From: Psychrobacter glacincola
GTDB lineage: Bacteria; Pseudomonadota; Gammaproteobacteria; Pseudomonadales; Moraxellaceae
Reading direction: 5' to 3'
Length of the DNA: 64,000 nucleotides
Assembly (NCBI RefSeq): GCF_904846215.1
Contig: NZ_CAJGZK010000006.1
Span: 106,071-170,070 of the forward strand
Part shown: positions 46,270-56,599 of the stretch, one piece after another
Layout of the letters: each line of letters starts with the position of its first letter
Numbering within the stretch: the first letter of the stretch is position 1
The notes under the pieces: generated by a model
What the model was told of the DNA's origin: nothing
What the model saw: the letters and a program-made list of their open reading frames with translations, nothing else
Database searches by the model: none
Program-made: the position numbers and the translations under genes

Positions 46270-47085
46270 ATGTCAGCTTATTACACCTTTATAAAACGTG
46301 AGCAGCAAGCAGATGGTAGCAGTGTTGCTTATTATCAGCCAACCAAGCACGCACAAGGTGCTTGGAACGAGCATGAGCAACATATGGCGCCAGCCACTGG
46401 CTTGCTCACTGCTGAACTACAAAGTTTTGTACCACAAGAAAATATGCGTATTGCTCGTATCAGCTTGGATATTTTAGGACTGATACCGCTCGATGATTTT
46501 ACTGTCACCACGCGATGTATTCGTCCGGGTAGAACCATTGAGCTTATCGAAGCGGTGATGAGCAGTCGTGGTCGCGATGCCATCATTGCGCGTGCATGGC
46601 GCCTTATTACTCAAGATACCAGTGTCATTGCAGGGCTTGAGGATCAAAAATCCATGCATAAGCCTGAAGCGTTACCCGTTTGGGATGGTATGAAAGGCTG
46701 GCCCGGCGGTTTTATTGAGACCGTACGTCTAGTCGCTGAACCTGACCGTCGTCCTGGTAAAGGTATGGTATGGATGACCAACGATATCGATATGGTAGAG
46801 GGTGTGCCTACCCATGATATGGTGCATTTATTGGGCATGGCGGATACCGCCAACGGGGTTGTACCAAGACTTGGACTGGGGTTGGCAAAATTGGAGTGGA
46901 TGTTTCCGAATACTGATTTGCAAATTCATATGCACCGCGCGCCGCAAGGTCGCTGGCTTGGCATTGAAGCGGTGCAGCAGTACGGTACTGATGGAATAGG
47001 CGTTAGCAGTGCGATATTACATGATACGCAAGGACCTTTTGGTCGCAGTGAGCAAATTTTGACCATTCGTCCGATGCCGATCTAA
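46270..47085 (+). CDS. Thioesterase-family (double hot-dog) protein
   Basis: A 271-residue protein of the acyl-CoA thioesterase/TesB-like double hot-dog type. The first hot-dog contains GAWNEHEQHMAPATGLLTAEL and the strand RIARISLDILGLIPLDDFTV, followed by CIRPGRTIELIEAVMSSRGRD. The second ends with LGIEAVQQYGTDGIGVSSAILHD and FGRSEQILTIRPMP, the typical terminal strand of this group. A GAGGA ribosome site precedes the start. Substrate chain length cannot be read from sequence. Confidence 0.85.
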   Translation: MSAYYTFIKREQQADGSSVAYYQPTKHAQGAWNEHEQHMAPATGLLTAELQSFVPQENMRIARISLDILGLIPLDDFTVTTRCIRPGRTIELIEAVMSSRGRDAIIARAWRLITQDTSVIAGLEDQKSMHKPEALPVWDGMKGWPGGFIETVRLVAEPDRRPGKGMVWMTNDIDMVEGVPTHDMVHLLGMADTANGVVPRLGLGLAKLEWMFPNTDLQIHMHRAPQGRWLGIEAVQQYGTDGIGVSSAILHDTQGPFGRSEQILTIRPMPI

Positions 47086-47389
47086 TGTAAAGATGTATTT
47101 AGTGGGTCTTGTCGGAAATTGCCCTATGAATGAAAACCATTTGGATGAGTCAAATAATATAGGTGGTTCTGAAAAACCAAACCAAAGCATGTAATTAATT
47201 AATTATACAAATCAATGGTAATCGGTTGTAATGATGTCTAACAAGGCAAGATTACTGGGTTTACAGATTACTATGAATAAAAATAGCCGTTTTTCAGAAA
47301 CATTGACGACTATTCTGGAGCTCTTGATAGAAGCTTACTCAGAATAGACTCTATACTTTCATCCATTTGCCATTCAAAGGAACATAACC
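47086..47389. other. Thioesterase-katA intergenic region
   Basis: 304 bp, presumably with the catalase promoter. Two very short frames (22 and 38 codons) occur without ribosome sites and are not called. I could not identify an OxyR site by eye. Confidence 0.45.
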
Positions 47390-48922
47390 ATGAGCGACAA
47401 CAAGAGCGACAAAAACTGTCCTTATGCCCCGACCCGATTGACCATGAGTAATGGCGCACCAGTTGCTGACAATCAAAACAGTATGACCGCAGGTAAGCGT
47501 GGTCCATTATTGGCACAAGATATTTGGCTCAATGAAAAGCTCGCTAACTTTGCGCGAGAAGTGATTCCTGAGCGCCGCATGCATGCGAAAGGCTCTGGCG
47601 CATTTGGTACGTTTACCGTAACCAATGACATCACTAAATATACCCGTGCCAATATCTTCAATGAAATTGGTAAGCAAACCGAAATGTTCGCCCGCTTTAG
47701 TACCGTAGCAGGCGAGCGCGGCGCCGCTGATGCCGAGCGTGATATTCGCGGCTTTGCGCTAAAGTTTTATACTGAGGAAGGCAACTGGGATATGGTGGGA
47801 AATAATACCCCAGTATTCTTTTTACGTGACCCGCGTAAATTCCCAGATTTAAACAAAGCGGTCAAACGTGATCCGCGTACTAACATGCGCTCAGCAACCA
47901 ATAACTGGGACTTTTGGACTTTGTTACCAGAAGCCTTGCATCAAGTTACCATCGTTATGAGTGATCGCGGTCTTCCAGCGTCATATAGAAATATGCATGG
48001 CTTTAGCTCGCATACCTATAGTTTTTGGAATACCGCCAATGAGCGTTTTTGGGTCAAATTTCATTTCCGCACGCAACAAGGTATCAAAAACTTAACCGAT
48101 GCTGAAGCGGCAGATATCGTTGGGATGGATCGCGAAAGTCATCAAAAAGATTTGTACGATGCCATCGAAAGTGGCGATTTCCCGAAATGGAAAATGTATG
48201 TGCAAATCATGCCCGAAGCTGAGGCGGATACCGTTCCATATCATCCGTTTGACCTAACCAAAGTATGGCCAAAAGGTGATTATCCGCTGATCGAAGTTGG
48301 CGAGTTTGAATTGAATAAAAACTCTGATAACTACTTTGTCGATGTCGAACAAGCAGCATTTGCCCCAAGTAACTTAGTACCGGGTATCAGTGTATCACCT
48401 GATAAAATGCTACAAAATCGTTTAGTTAACTATGCCGATGCTCAGCGTTATCGTGTCGGAGTCAATCATCAGCAAATTCCAGTAAACAAGCCGCGCTGCC
48501 CTGTGATGAGCAATCATCGTGATGGTCAAGGTCGTGTCGATGATAACTATGGTAGCCGTCCGCATTATGAGCCAAACAGCTTTAGCCAGTGGCAAGAGCA
48601 GCCTGACTATGCTGAGCCACCATTAAAAATTGACGGCTATGCGGCGCATTATGATTTCCGTGAAGACGATAGCGATTATTTTAGCCAACCTAGAGCATTG
48701 TTTAATTTGATGAGTGCTGAGCAGCAGCAAGTGCTGTTTGATAATACCGCGAGCAACTTGTCTGGCGTACCTGATTTCATTCAGTATCGCCATATTCGTA
48801 ACTGCAACTGGTGTGATGCTGCTTATGGTGCAGGCGTTGCCAAAGCATTAGGATTAAGTGTTGAGGATGCAATGGCAGCCCGTGAGACTGATCCTGCTCG
48901 TCACTTGCCTAGCTGCTTATAA
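47390..48922 (+). CDS. katA: Monofunctional haem catalase
   Basis: Decomposes hydrogen peroxide. 510 residues, a small-subunit (clade 3-like) catalase. The active-site His is in [14 protein letters not shown] (about H65), the Asn in [11 protein letters not shown] (about N138), and the proximal haem Tyr in [14 protein letters not shown]. The [13 protein letters not shown] and [17 protein letters not shown] segments are family hallmarks. The C-terminus ARHLPSCL is Cys-ended. Monocistronic, with a hairpin terminator after it. Confidence 0.96.
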   Translation: MSDNKSDKNCPYAPTRLTMSNGAPVADNQNSMTAGKRGPLLAQDIWLNEKLANFAREVIPERRMHAKGSGAFGTFTVTNDITKYTRANIFNEIGKQTEMFARFSTVAGERGAADAERDIRGFALKFYTEEGNWDMVGNNTPVFFLRDPRKFPDLNKAVKRDPRTNMRSATNNWDFWTLLPEALHQVTIVMSDRGLPASYRNMHGFSSHTYSFWNTANERFWVKFHFRTQQGIKNLTDAEAADIVGMDRESHQKDLYDAIESGDFPKWKMYVQIMPEAEADTVPYHPFDLTKVWPKGDYPLIEVGEFELNKNSDNYFVDVEQAAFAPSNLVPGISVSPDKMLQNRLVNYADAQRYRVGVNHQQIPVNKPRCPVMSNHRDGQGRVDDNYGSRPHYEPNSFSQWQEQPDYAEPPLKIDGYAAHYDFREDDSDYFSQPRALFNLMSAEQQQVLFDNTASNLSGVPDFIQYRHIRNCNWCDAAYGAGVAKALGLSVEDAMAARETDPARHLPSCL

Positions 48923-48972
48923 TGGATAAAATTTATACATAAGCAGTTAATCAGCTAAATATCATTACAATG

Positions 48973-49006
48973 ACACTGCTTTAGGAAACTAGGGCGGTGT
49001 TTTTTA
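48973..49006 (+). terminator. Probable terminator after katA
   Basis: A 7-bp stem ACACTGC/GCGGTGT (one G-T pair) with a 14-base loop and T5-6. Confidence 0.55.
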
Positions 49007-49167
49007 CGAATCAAGTTTTTACGCTTGAAATTTTCTGCCGCGCCCCTATTAGTATAAACAGCTTAGCAGTATTCAAAGATTGACTTCTCTACTATGTACT
49101 TGAGCCAAGTTTATTTTGATTGCGGCTATTTTATAATAAATTTTTAGCATAAATTGAAGGAGTTTTT

Positions 49168-51168
49168 ATGAGTGAACAAACCCCAGTTGATAACCCGACA
49201 GTCGATAGCATCAACTCTAATAAAAGCAGTCCAGAATTAAAAAAACATACCTTTGAAGCGGAAGTGGCGCAGCTGCTGCATTTAGTCACCCATTCGCTAT
49301 ATTCTAATGCTGATATTTTTGTCCGTGAGCTGGTTTCAAACGCCTCTGATGCCTGCGATAAATTGCGTTTTGAAGCGACCAATGACGACAGCCTGTATGA
49401 AGACGATGGCGAGCTACGTATTCGTATCGCCGTCGATGAAGACGCTAAAACCATTACCTTTACCGATAATGGTATTGGCATGAATGAAGCCGATGCGATT
49501 GAAAACTTAGGCACGATTGCCAAATCTGGCACCAAAGCATTTTTAGATAAATTGTCTGAATCACAAAAGCAAGAAGGTCAATTAATCGGGCAGTTCGGTG
49601 TTGGTTTTTACTCTGGCTTTATCGTTGCTGATACGATTAGCGTTGAATCGCGTAAAGCAGGCGATGCCGCGGACAAAGGCGTGCGCTGGGTATCTGATGG
49701 TACCGGTAGCTTTACCGTTGAGCCTATTACCAAAGAGACGCGCGGCACCGCTATCACCTTGCATTTAAAAGAACAATATTCTGAAGGCGAAGACAGCTAT
49801 CTTGACCGTGGCAAAATCAAACAGTTAGTGAATAAATACTCTGACCATATCAGCCTGCCGATTCAGATGCGTAAAGAAGTCTGGCAAGAAGATGAGGTTG
49901 AAGAAGGAAGCGATACGCCTGCCAATGGTCAAATGGTCTTAACGGACGAATGGGAAACCATTAATAAAGCGAGTGCCTTATGGACACGCTCAAGCTCTGA
50001 GATTGAAGATGAAGAGTATGTCGATTTTTATAAAAATATCAGCTATGACATGGATGCGCCACTGACTTGGACGCATAACCGTGTCGAAGGTCGCGTACAG
50101 TATACGCAGCTATTGTATATTCCAAAAAAAGCGCCCGTCGATTTATATACTCGTGACCAGCAGCATGGGCTAAAGCTATATGTCAAACGTGTGTTTATTA
50201 TGGACGAAGCTGAGCAACTACTGCCAATGTATCTGCGTTTCGTCAAAGGTGTGATTGATTCGGCAGACTTGCCATTGAACGTCAGCCGTGAGCTATTACA
50301 AGAATCACGTGATGTAAAATCTATCCGTGATGGTAATGCTCGTCGTATTTTGACGTTGCTGGCAAGCCTTGCCAATAGTGAAGATGCCGATAAGCAAGAA
50401 AAATTTGCGCAGTTCTACGCTGAATTTGGTGATGTCATCAAAGAAGGCGTTGGCGAAGACATGGGCAATCAAGAGCGTATTGCCAAATTACTTCGTTATG
50501 CGACCAGTACCCAAGATGGTGAAACCACCAGCTTTGAAGACTATAAAGCCCGTATGAAAGACGGTCAAAAAGCCATTTACTACTTAACGGCTGATAATCT
50601 AGTAGCAGCAAAAAATAGCCCGCAACTTGAGCTGTTTAAGAAAAAAGGTATCGAAGTTATCTTGATGACCAGCCGCGTTGATGAGTGGGCGATGAACTTC
50701 TTAACCTCATTTGATGAGACACCGCTACAAAACATCGCTAAAGGCGCGGTAGATTTGGGTGATTTGCAGGATGAAGCCGAAAAAGCTGAAGCTTCAAGGG
50801 CACAAGAAACTTTAAAGCCTGTCGTTGATAAGCTAAAAGCGGCATTAGGTGAGCGCGCCAAAGACGTCAAAGTATCGACGCGTCTAGTCGATAGTCCTGC
50901 TTGCTTGGTCGTGGGGGAAGGTGAGCTATCGCCGCAAATGATTCAAATGCTTAAGCAAATGGGTCAAGATGTACCAGAAAGCAAACCGACGTTAGAGGTC
51001 AACCCTGATCATCCACTCATTAAAAAGCTTGAGAGTAGCGATCAGTCTGCCGAAGATTTTGACAAACTTGCACAAGTCATTTTTGACCAAGCATTGTTAG
51101 CTGATGGCGGTCAGTTAGATGATCCAGCGGCTTATCTGAAACGCGTCAACGAATTGTTATTGAGATAA
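49168..51168 (+). CDS. htpG: Chaperone HtpG (Hsp90)
   Basis: Bacterial Hsp90, an ATP-dependent chaperone. 666 residues: a ~22-residue Asn/Ser-rich lead, then the GHKL ATPase domain with [30 protein letters not shown] and [11 protein letters not shown], the middle domain with [20 protein letters not shown], and the dimerisation domain to the end. Slightly longer than E. coli HtpG (624), mostly by inserts near 250-260. An AAGGAG ribosome site precedes the start. A terminator follows directly. Confidence 0.98.
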   Translation: MSEQTPVDNPTVDSINSNKSSPELKKHTFEAEVAQLLHLVTHSLYSNADIFVRELVSNASDACDKLRFEATNDDSLYEDDGELRIRIAVDEDAKTITFTDNGIGMNEADAIENLGTIAKSGTKAFLDKLSESQKQEGQLIGQFGVGFYSGFIVADTISVESRKAGDAADKGVRWVSDGTGSFTVEPITKETRGTAITLHLKEQYSEGEDSYLDRGKIKQLVNKYSDHISLPIQMRKEVWQEDEVEEGSDTPANGQMVLTDEWETINKASALWTRSSSEIEDEEYVDFYKNISYDMDAPLTWTHNRVEGRVQYTQLLYIPKKAPVDLYTRDQQHGLKLYVKRVFIMDEAEQLLPMYLRFVKGVIDSADLPLNVSRELLQESRDVKSIRDGNARRILTLLASLANSEDADKQEKFAQFYAEFGDVIKEGVGEDMGNQERIAKLLRYATSTQDGETTSFEDYKARMKDGQKAIYYLTADNLVAAKNSPQLELFKKKGIEVILMTSRVDEWAMNFLTSFDETPLQNIAKGAVDLGDLQDEAEKAEASRAQETLKPVVDKLKAALGERAKDVKVSTRLVDSPACLVVGEGELSPQMIQMLKQMGQDVPESKPTLEVNPDHPLIKKLESSDQSAEDFDKLAQVIFDQALLADGGQLDDPAAYLKRVNELLLR

Positions 51169-51478
51169 TCGGTCGCATTTGTTAAAAAAAGAGGTCTTGT
51201 ACGCAAGGCCTTTTTTTATAGGGATGGTTCGGTCAGATTTTACAATTCAGCCTTATGCTCTTGACCGACAATCCGTTACAATCGCGATAGATTAGCGAGC
51301 TAAACTATCAAGTTATACTTTTTGCTCGTTAAAACCATTTTTTCGTCTATTTACTCTAAAATACAATTCGATCTGCCCTACTAATAATGTATATCTTTAT
51401 TATAATAAACGGCACTGATTTCAATATATTTAGTATGAATTTACGTTATTTCTCTCGACTGGCTAGAGGTCTAAGTCT
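51169..51478. other. htpG-C13 peptidase intergenic region
   Basis: 310 bp. Beyond the htpG terminator it is AT-rich, likely the promoter of the C13 peptidase gene. Nothing else supported. Confidence 0.5.
51184..51217 (+). terminator. Terminator after htpG
   Basis: An 8-bp stem AGGTCTTG/CAAGGCCT (one G-T pair) with 4-base loop, flanked by A7 and T7. Confidence 0.85.
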
Positions 51479-52960
51479 TTGTCACTTGCGTCGTTAAAAA
51501 CCGTCTCGCTTCAGCGTTTTTCGCTCAATTTCGCTGCCAATATTATTGCAACTTTGTGGATGTTAGTAGGGTCAACACGGGCATTCTCTTGGGTTAAACC
51601 TACCTTTGTTCAGTTCGCTGTCTTTGCGTTATTGGCTCTGGGTAGCAACGTCCTATTTTCTTGGCTCGCCGCCCCAGACGGCAGTATCTTTAATGAGCAA
51701 GGATTGGTCAGCTATCTCATATGGCCGATGATTATTTTGCTTGGCGGTATCATTCTAGCGCGCCGAGCAGGTAATCAAGCGCTGGTTTTTGTGCCGGTAG
51801 TGCTGTGGTTGGTTGCTGATACTTTGTCCGCTCTATTGCAAAGCTTAGTACAGTTTTTGGGTAGTTATAGCTGGTTGCCCGATTGGAGTTATTCGTTTTT
51901 ACCAACGCTATTTTTGGTGCTGTTTTTATGGCAGACCTTGGCATTGTTATGGATATTTTCTCGTCGCCTGCGTATACCCTGGTGGGAGCGTATCATCGTC
52001 CTCATCGGTGCCGTTGCACTATTGACGATTTGGCAGCGTAACGTCGCTGACCAGCCCATATTTAAGCAGATACCGGTAGAGCCAGTATTAGAAGAGGCCG
52101 CCTTATATGAGCAGCCGCGTTTACTACAAGAGGCGCTTGCTCGTATAGACCCTAGTATAGCGGGCAAAAGTGATTGGTACTTTATGGGTGTGGCGGGATT
52201 TTCTGACCAAAACGTCTTTCGCTCTGAGATTAATAAAGTACGTGAGCTGTTTGATGTGCGTTTTGGTACCAGCGGGCATTCATTGGCACTGATTAATAAT
52301 AACTATACTTGGCTAGATGAGCCGATTGCTACCAAAACCAGTATCTTACGCGGCTTAAAAAGAATTGGTCAGCAGATGAATGCTGATGAAGACGTGCTGT
52401 TTATGACGCTATCATCGCATGGCGATCAGGACTTTATCCATTTATCTAACCCGCCACTTGCGATGGATAATTTGGATGCGACATGGCTGCGAGAGGCTTT
52501 GGACGCGTCAGGCATTCGCTGGCGTGTTATCGTGGTATCGGCGTGTTATTCAGGCTCGTTTATTGATGAATTGGCGTCGCCGACGACGGTGGTGATTACC
52601 GCTTCGGCAACGGACAAGATGTCGTTTGGCTGTACCAATAGCGCTGAGATGACCTATTTTGGTCAAGCATTTTTTGCGGAAAGCTTGCGGGGAAATACCA
52701 GTTTTTCTGGCGCCTTTAAAGACGCTGCTTATCGAGTAAAAGAGCGTGAGCTCTCTATGGGTTTTGAGCCATCAGAGCCGCAAATGGTGATTGGTAGTTT
52801 GATGGAAACGGCGTTGCCAGCATTTGAGCAAGTGTTATTTGATAAAACACGACTGCCACAGGCTAGCATCTTTGAGAATTCTAATGCGACCACCGTTATC
52901 AATATTTCACCGGATACGGGCGCCGATACAGCTGTAAATGCTAACAACACTAAAAATTGA
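51479..52960 (+). CDS. Membrane-anchored C13 (legumain-like) peptidase
   Basis: A 493-residue protein with a TTG start preceded by AGAGGT. About four to five membrane helices fill residues 15-190 (for example VQFAVFALLALGSNVLFSWL and IIVLIGAVALLTIW). The C-terminal half is a caspase/legumain-fold domain: the catalytic His in LSSHGDQDF (about H314) and Cys in VVSACYSGSFID (about C356), then TASATDKMSFGC and FFAESLRG. This is the bacterial C13 family with an integral-membrane anchor. Its biological target is unknown. Lone gene between htpG and fghA. Confidence 0.87.
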   Translation: MSLASLKTVSLQRFSLNFAANIIATLWMLVGSTRAFSWVKPTFVQFAVFALLALGSNVLFSWLAAPDGSIFNEQGLVSYLIWPMIILLGGIILARRAGNQALVFVPVVLWLVADTLSALLQSLVQFLGSYSWLPDWSYSFLPTLFLVLFLWQTLALLWIFSRRLRIPWWERIIVLIGAVALLTIWQRNVADQPIFKQIPVEPVLEEAALYEQPRLLQEALARIDPSIAGKSDWYFMGVAGFSDQNVFRSEINKVRELFDVRFGTSGHSLALINNNYTWLDEPIATKTSILRGLKRIGQQMNADEDVLFMTLSSHGDQDFIHLSNPPLAMDNLDATWLREALDASGIRWRVIVVSACYSGSFIDELASPTTVVITASATDKMSFGCTNSAEMTYFGQAFFAESLRGNTSFSGAFKDAAYRVKERELSMGFEPSEPQMVIGSLMETALPAFEQVLFDKTRLPQASIFENSNATTVINISPDTGADTAVNANNTKN

Positions 52961-53055
52961 GTACTGAACACTGTTTAAAAGTTTGTTAATGTGCCGCTCT
53001 TTTAAATAGGGAATTCTTATAAATCATTGTTATTCTACCTTGGATAAAAAGGATA

Positions 53056-53970
53056 ATGCTCATGAATAATTCTTATAATCACAGTCTTTCAGCCAATACA
53101 CAGCTCACACAAAAAAGTGTCAATCGCTGTTTTGATGGTGAGCAGCATTATTATAGCCATCAATCAACGTCTACCAAGACGCCAATGACCTTTAGTATTT
53201 ATCTGCCTGATGAAGCACTAGCAGGGCAGCGTTGTCCGGCGATTTTATATTTATCAGGTCTCACCTGTAATGCAGATAATGTTACGCACAAAGCGCATTT
53301 TCAACAAAAATGTAGTGAGCTTGGTATGATATTTATCGCACCGGATACCTCTCCTAGAAGTAGTGACGGCAGTGATAGCGTTGACAGCAATGACGTAGCA
53401 AACGATGAGCGTTATTTTGTCGGTCAAGGTGCAAGCTATTATGTCGATGCGACTCAGGCTCCTTGGTCTGAGCACTTTAATATGCAAAGCTATATCGTTG
53501 ATGAGCTATATGATTTATTACGCTCAGAGTTTCCGATTAATAGTATCGGTATCACAGGTCATTCGATGGGCGGTCACGGTGCTTTGCTATTGGGCTTTAA
53601 ATTCCCAGGCAAGTTTGTGAGTGTGTCAGCTTTATCGCCTGTGTGCGCCGCTAGTGAGTCGGCATGGGGTCAAGCAGCTTATACAGAGTATTTCGGTGAT
53701 GACAAGAGCTTGTGGGCGCAAGCAGACGCATCGCAAGTCATTGAAGAGGTCGGTCAGCAGTACTCAAGCATCTTGGTTGATCAAGGCGCGGCTGATGAGT
53801 TTTTAGCCGATGGTCAGTTGCAAACGTCAAAATTACAACAGGCGTGTACAAGTGCCAAGCAGCCATTAACATTGCGCTATCAAGCGGGTCACGATCATAG
53901 CTATTATTTCATCCAGACAGTAATCAATGAGCATATTGAACATCACTGGCGTATGGCACAGCTTAGCTAA
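53056..53970 (+). CDS. fghA: S-formylglutathione hydrolase
   Basis: Esterase completing glutathione-dependent formaldehyde detoxification. The alpha/beta-hydrolase nucleophile elbow is GHSMGGHGAL with Ser at about 170; the ILYLSGLTCNADNV oxyanion region, the acid in DQGAADEFL and the His in AGHDHSYYFI complete the triad. 304 residues against ~278, with an N-terminal lead and a Ser/Asp insert near 97-112. Start could be 53056 or the ATG at 53062. The partner dehydrogenase frmA/adhC is not adjacent. Confidence 0.95.
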   Translation: MLMNNSYNHSLSANTQLTQKSVNRCFDGEQHYYSHQSTSTKTPMTFSIYLPDEALAGQRCPAILYLSGLTCNADNVTHKAHFQQKCSELGMIFIAPDTSPRSSDGSDSVDSNDVANDERYFVGQGASYYVDATQAPWSEHFNMQSYIVDELYDLLRSEFPINSIGITGHSMGGHGALLLGFKFPGKFVSVSALSPVCAASESAWGQAAYTEYFGDDKSLWAQADASQVIEEVGQQYSSILVDQGAADEFLADGQLQTSKLQQACTSAKQPLTLRYQAGHDHSYYFIQTVINEHIEHHWRMAQLS

Positions 53971-54027
53971 AATTCGGTCTCATATGGTTTATTCGTTATA
54001 GCGTTTCAAGTTTAAAAGGTTAGATCT

Positions 54028-54510
54028 ATGACAAGTTATCAAGATTTAAGTACCGTTACTGCCGATACCCAGTCAGCAGATGTTAGTTCTGTTGCTGCTA
54101 AATCTACGCTTGCTACCATGCAAGCGGATATGGATGCCGCTTTAAAAAATAAACAGCGAGACCATACCAGTACCAATTTAAACAATCCTCAAAATCATGC
54201 AGTAAAATCAAGCTCAGCTATCGCAGTTATCGCCGCTTCCATCAATGATATGACTACTCACGCCCTCGATGAGTCACAAATGTCGCGTGTGATAGAGATG
54301 GCGTGGGAGGATAGAACACCGTTTGAGGCGATAGAGCATAGCTATGGTCTCAATGAGTCTGGCGTCATTACACTGATGCGTCAGGTGCTAAAACCATCCT
54401 CGTTTCGCTTATGGCGTCAACGTGTGAGCAATCGCGCTACCAAGCATGAAGCGATACGAGGTTTTGCGGTAGGTCGTGCTTATTGCAAAACCCAATATAA
54501 ACCGTGCTAG
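54028..54510 (+). CDS. TIGR03643/DUF2805-family protein
   Basis: A 160-residue protein. The first ~80 residues are Ser/Thr/Asn-rich and likely disordered. The rest (DESQMSRVIEMAWEDRTPFEAIE, then GLNESGVITLMRQVLKPSSFRLWRQRV) is the small helix-turn-helix-like TIGR03643/DUF2805 domain, ending in a basic region. The family is uncharacterised, and DNA binding is only an inference from the fold-like pattern. Close behind fghA (57 bp), so possibly co-transcribed. Confidence 0.78.
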   Translation: MTSYQDLSTVTADTQSADVSSVAAKSTLATMQADMDAALKNKQRDHTSTNLNNPQNHAVKSSSAIAVIAASINDMTTHALDESQMSRVIEMAWEDRTPFEAIEHSYGLNESGVITLMRQVLKPSSFRLWRQRVSNRATKHEAIRGFAVGRAYCKTQYKPC

Positions 54511-54814
54511 TTGGCGGCATATAGTTGATCCACTTTTAAAAGAGTACAGCACCGCTGGGGTTAATGATTCGCAGCCTCTGTCGGCTAGCTACAGCAAGCA
54601 AGAAAAATTAACCCAAGCAGTGCTTTATAAGGTTTGTATTTCTTGTATTTAGGACTGACTATATATCTGTATCTGCTGAGCGCAGCTATAATATCGATAC
54701 TCAGTGCCCATCATAAATCTCGATTATCCGTTATAATAGACATACGTATTATTCGTGCTATGTCTACATTTATATATTAAATCCTTGGTCAAATCCCAAT
54801 TAGGTAGCTCAATT
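54511..54814. other. TIGR03643-rpe intergenic region
   Basis: 304 bp occupied by palindromic repeat copy 6 (54520-54663) and an AT-rich stretch that is probably the rpe promoter. Confidence 0.7.
54520..54663 (-). repeat. Palindromic repeat, copy 6 (subfamily B)
   Basis: 144 bp bounded by TATAGTTG and TGACTATA. The arms GCTGGGGTTAAT and ATTAACCCAAGC match with one mismatch. Inverted relative to copy 3: the left flank GATCCACTTTTAAAAGAG is the complement of copy 3's right flank. Begins 10 bp after the TIGR03643 stop codon. Confidence 0.88.
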
Positions 54815-55504
54815 ATGATCAGTCCCTCTAAGCCGTATCTAATCGCCCCTTCTATATTATCTGCTGACTTTGCCAAATTAGGCGAAGAGGTAGAACGTGT
54901 ATTGGCGTCTGGTGCTGATGTCATCCATTTTGATGTGATGGACAATCATTATGTACCCAATTTGACGTTTGGTAGCATGATTTGTAAGGCGCTACGTGAT
55001 TATGGGATTGAGGCACCAATCGATGTGCATCTGATGGTCAGCCCTGTTGATAGTATGATTGAACAATTTTTGGAGGCCGGTGCCAGTATTATCACCTTTC
55101 ATCCAGAAGCAAGCTCGCACATCGATCGCTCTTTGCAGCTGATTAAAGATGGCGATGCTGAGTGTGGTTTGGTCTTGAATCCAGCGACCCCATTACATTA
55201 TTTAGACTATGTCATGGATAAAGTAGATCAGATCCTCCTGATGAGTGTCAATCCTGGCTACGGTGGTCAATCATTTATTGAAGGGACGCTAGAAAAAGTT
55301 CGTCAAGTACGTCAACGTATCATTACCAGTGGTCGTGATATTAGATTAGAGGTCGATGGTGGTATTAAAGCCAGTAATATCCGCGCCATTGCCGAAGCAG
55401 GCGCTGATATGTTTGTCGCCGGTTCAGCGATATTTAATCAAGAAGATTATAAATCGGCAATCGATGCCATGCGTGCAGAGCTTGCCTTGGCAAATGGGGA
55501 GTAA
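54815..55504 (+). CDS. rpe: Ribulose-phosphate 3-epimerase
   Basis: Interconverts ribulose-5-phosphate and xylulose-5-phosphate. The start at 54815 gives [19 protein letters not shown] and 229 residues, the family length; an upstream ATG adds 20 non-conserved residues. TIM-barrel signatures are [37 protein letters not shown] and LEVDGGI, containing the metal-binding His/Asp residues. TAGGTAG serves as ribosome site. Confidence 0.96.
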   Translation: MISPSKPYLIAPSILSADFAKLGEEVERVLASGADVIHFDVMDNHYVPNLTFGSMICKALRDYGIEAPIDVHLMVSPVDSMIEQFLEAGASIITFHPEASSHIDRSLQLIKDGDAECGLVLNPATPLHYLDYVMDKVDQILLMSVNPGYGGQSFIEGTLEKVRQVRQRIITSGRDIRLEVDGGIKASNIRAIAEAGADMFVAGSAIFNQEDYKSAIDAMRAELALANGE

Positions 55505-55618
55505 CGCCCCATATAGTAAGCTATATGCTATTAAAGCTGCATACTATTAAAGCTACCTATTATTTATAGCCGCTATATGACTAATTATATTAAGCGACAC
55601 ATCATCTAAAGGTAAAAC

Positions 55619-55963
55619 ATGAATACGCAAAACGAAAAACATCGAGCTGAAACCCAGCAAGACTCGCAATCACGTAGCTTAGTACCTAAAGGTATTACCA
55701 TTGGCTTAGCCGTGTTTGCCCTTGTTTTAAGCTTGGCAGGTTATGGCTTTCGCTTGATGGTTGGTGAAGATGTCGGTGAGGTATTACGCCACGCGGCAGT
55801 GATCGTACCTGCATTTATGCTAGGTGTTCCTTTCTTATTTTGGCTCGGTTCACGCCTACTGAATAAGGTTAAAGGTATGCATATAGAGAGCTGGAATGCC
55901 ATCAGCTTGGGGTATTTAACCTCTTGTATCTCGATGCTCTGGTTAATGGGTACTTACAGTTAA
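55619..55963 (+). CDS. Small two-helix membrane protein, 114 aa
   Basis: Not recognised. A hydrophilic Gln/Arg-rich N-terminus (~25 residues) is followed by a helix at about 28-47 (GLAVFALVLSLAGYGF), a second at about 60-80 (AAVIVPAFMLGVPFLFWLG) and a third weaker one at about 96-112. An AAAGGTAAA ribosome site lies just before the ATG. It follows rpe by 115 bp and precedes another small membrane protein gene. Real by codon use and ribosome site; no function proposed. Confidence 0.65.
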   Translation: MNTQNEKHRAETQQDSQSRSLVPKGITIGLAVFALVLSLAGYGFRLMVGEDVGEVLRHAAVIVPAFMLGVPFLFWLGSRLLNKVKGMHIESWNAISLGYLTSCISMLWLMGTYS

Positions 55964-56085
55964 ATTTTTATTAGCAGAGATAAAGCTCATTAATAAATAG
56001 TGCACTGAAATATTTACTATAATCTGTTTTTTGACACACTTTTTCACCGTTAAGTCATGCTCTATAAGCGTGACTGGAATTTTAC

Positions 56086-56397
56086 ATGAGAATCATACCG
56101 ACCAGTATTGCCAATATCATTTATCCAAAAGAGTTACCAAATGGTTTATTTACCAGCTTAATTATTGCTTGTCTACTGCTAGGACTGTCTTCGCTTCGGC
56201 ATGGTACGGATTGGCAAGGCTGGCTGCACGTCTTTGAAAACTGGCTGCTGATGTTATTGATACTACCAACCGCGACCGCGACAGTGGCATTACCGTTCAA
56301 ATATCGCGATCCGACATTAGAGTTAAAGCTCATGTATTATCTGGGTATGTTTGTTGCTTTCTTATTTACCTTGGCAAAACTGCGCTACTGGCGTTAA
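56086..56397 (+). CDS. Small membrane protein, 103 aa
   Basis: Not recognised. Three hydrophobic helices: about 21-38 (LFTSLIIACLLLGLSSL), 53-72 (WLLMLLILPTATATVALPF) and 83-98 (LMYYLGMFVAFLFTLA). Short loops with Arg/Lys at both ends. Possibly paired with the preceding small membrane gene (122 bp upstream), but nothing in sequence links them. Confidence 0.6.
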   Translation: MRIIPTSIANIIYPKELPNGLFTSLIIACLLLGLSSLRHGTDWQGWLHVFENWLLMLLILPTATATVALPFKYRDPTLELKLMYYLGMFVAFLFTLAKLRYWR

Positions 56398-56599
56398 CGA
56401 ATGGCAGTTTTCTATAAAGTCAAGACCATCGAACCTAAGTTGTGCAAAAGACTTATATAACAACCCTTGAATTATAGCGCCAAAGCGTCCATTGTATAAA
56501 TAAGATAGTTTTGCCCGCATGACTGTAAGACAGTAGCTTTAGTAAGTGGAATCAGCGCGTTTTTTACAGGTATAAATCGGGATAATAAGGATACAATGA

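Noticed and set aside
47231..47347. 38-codon frame before katA (starts MMSNKARLLG)
   Set aside because: No ribosome site, no recognisable domain, and too short to distinguish from chance in a promoter region.
16947..54663. CRISPR array from the repeated palindromes
   Set aside because: Copies are tens of kilobases apart with no spacers between them and no cas genes.
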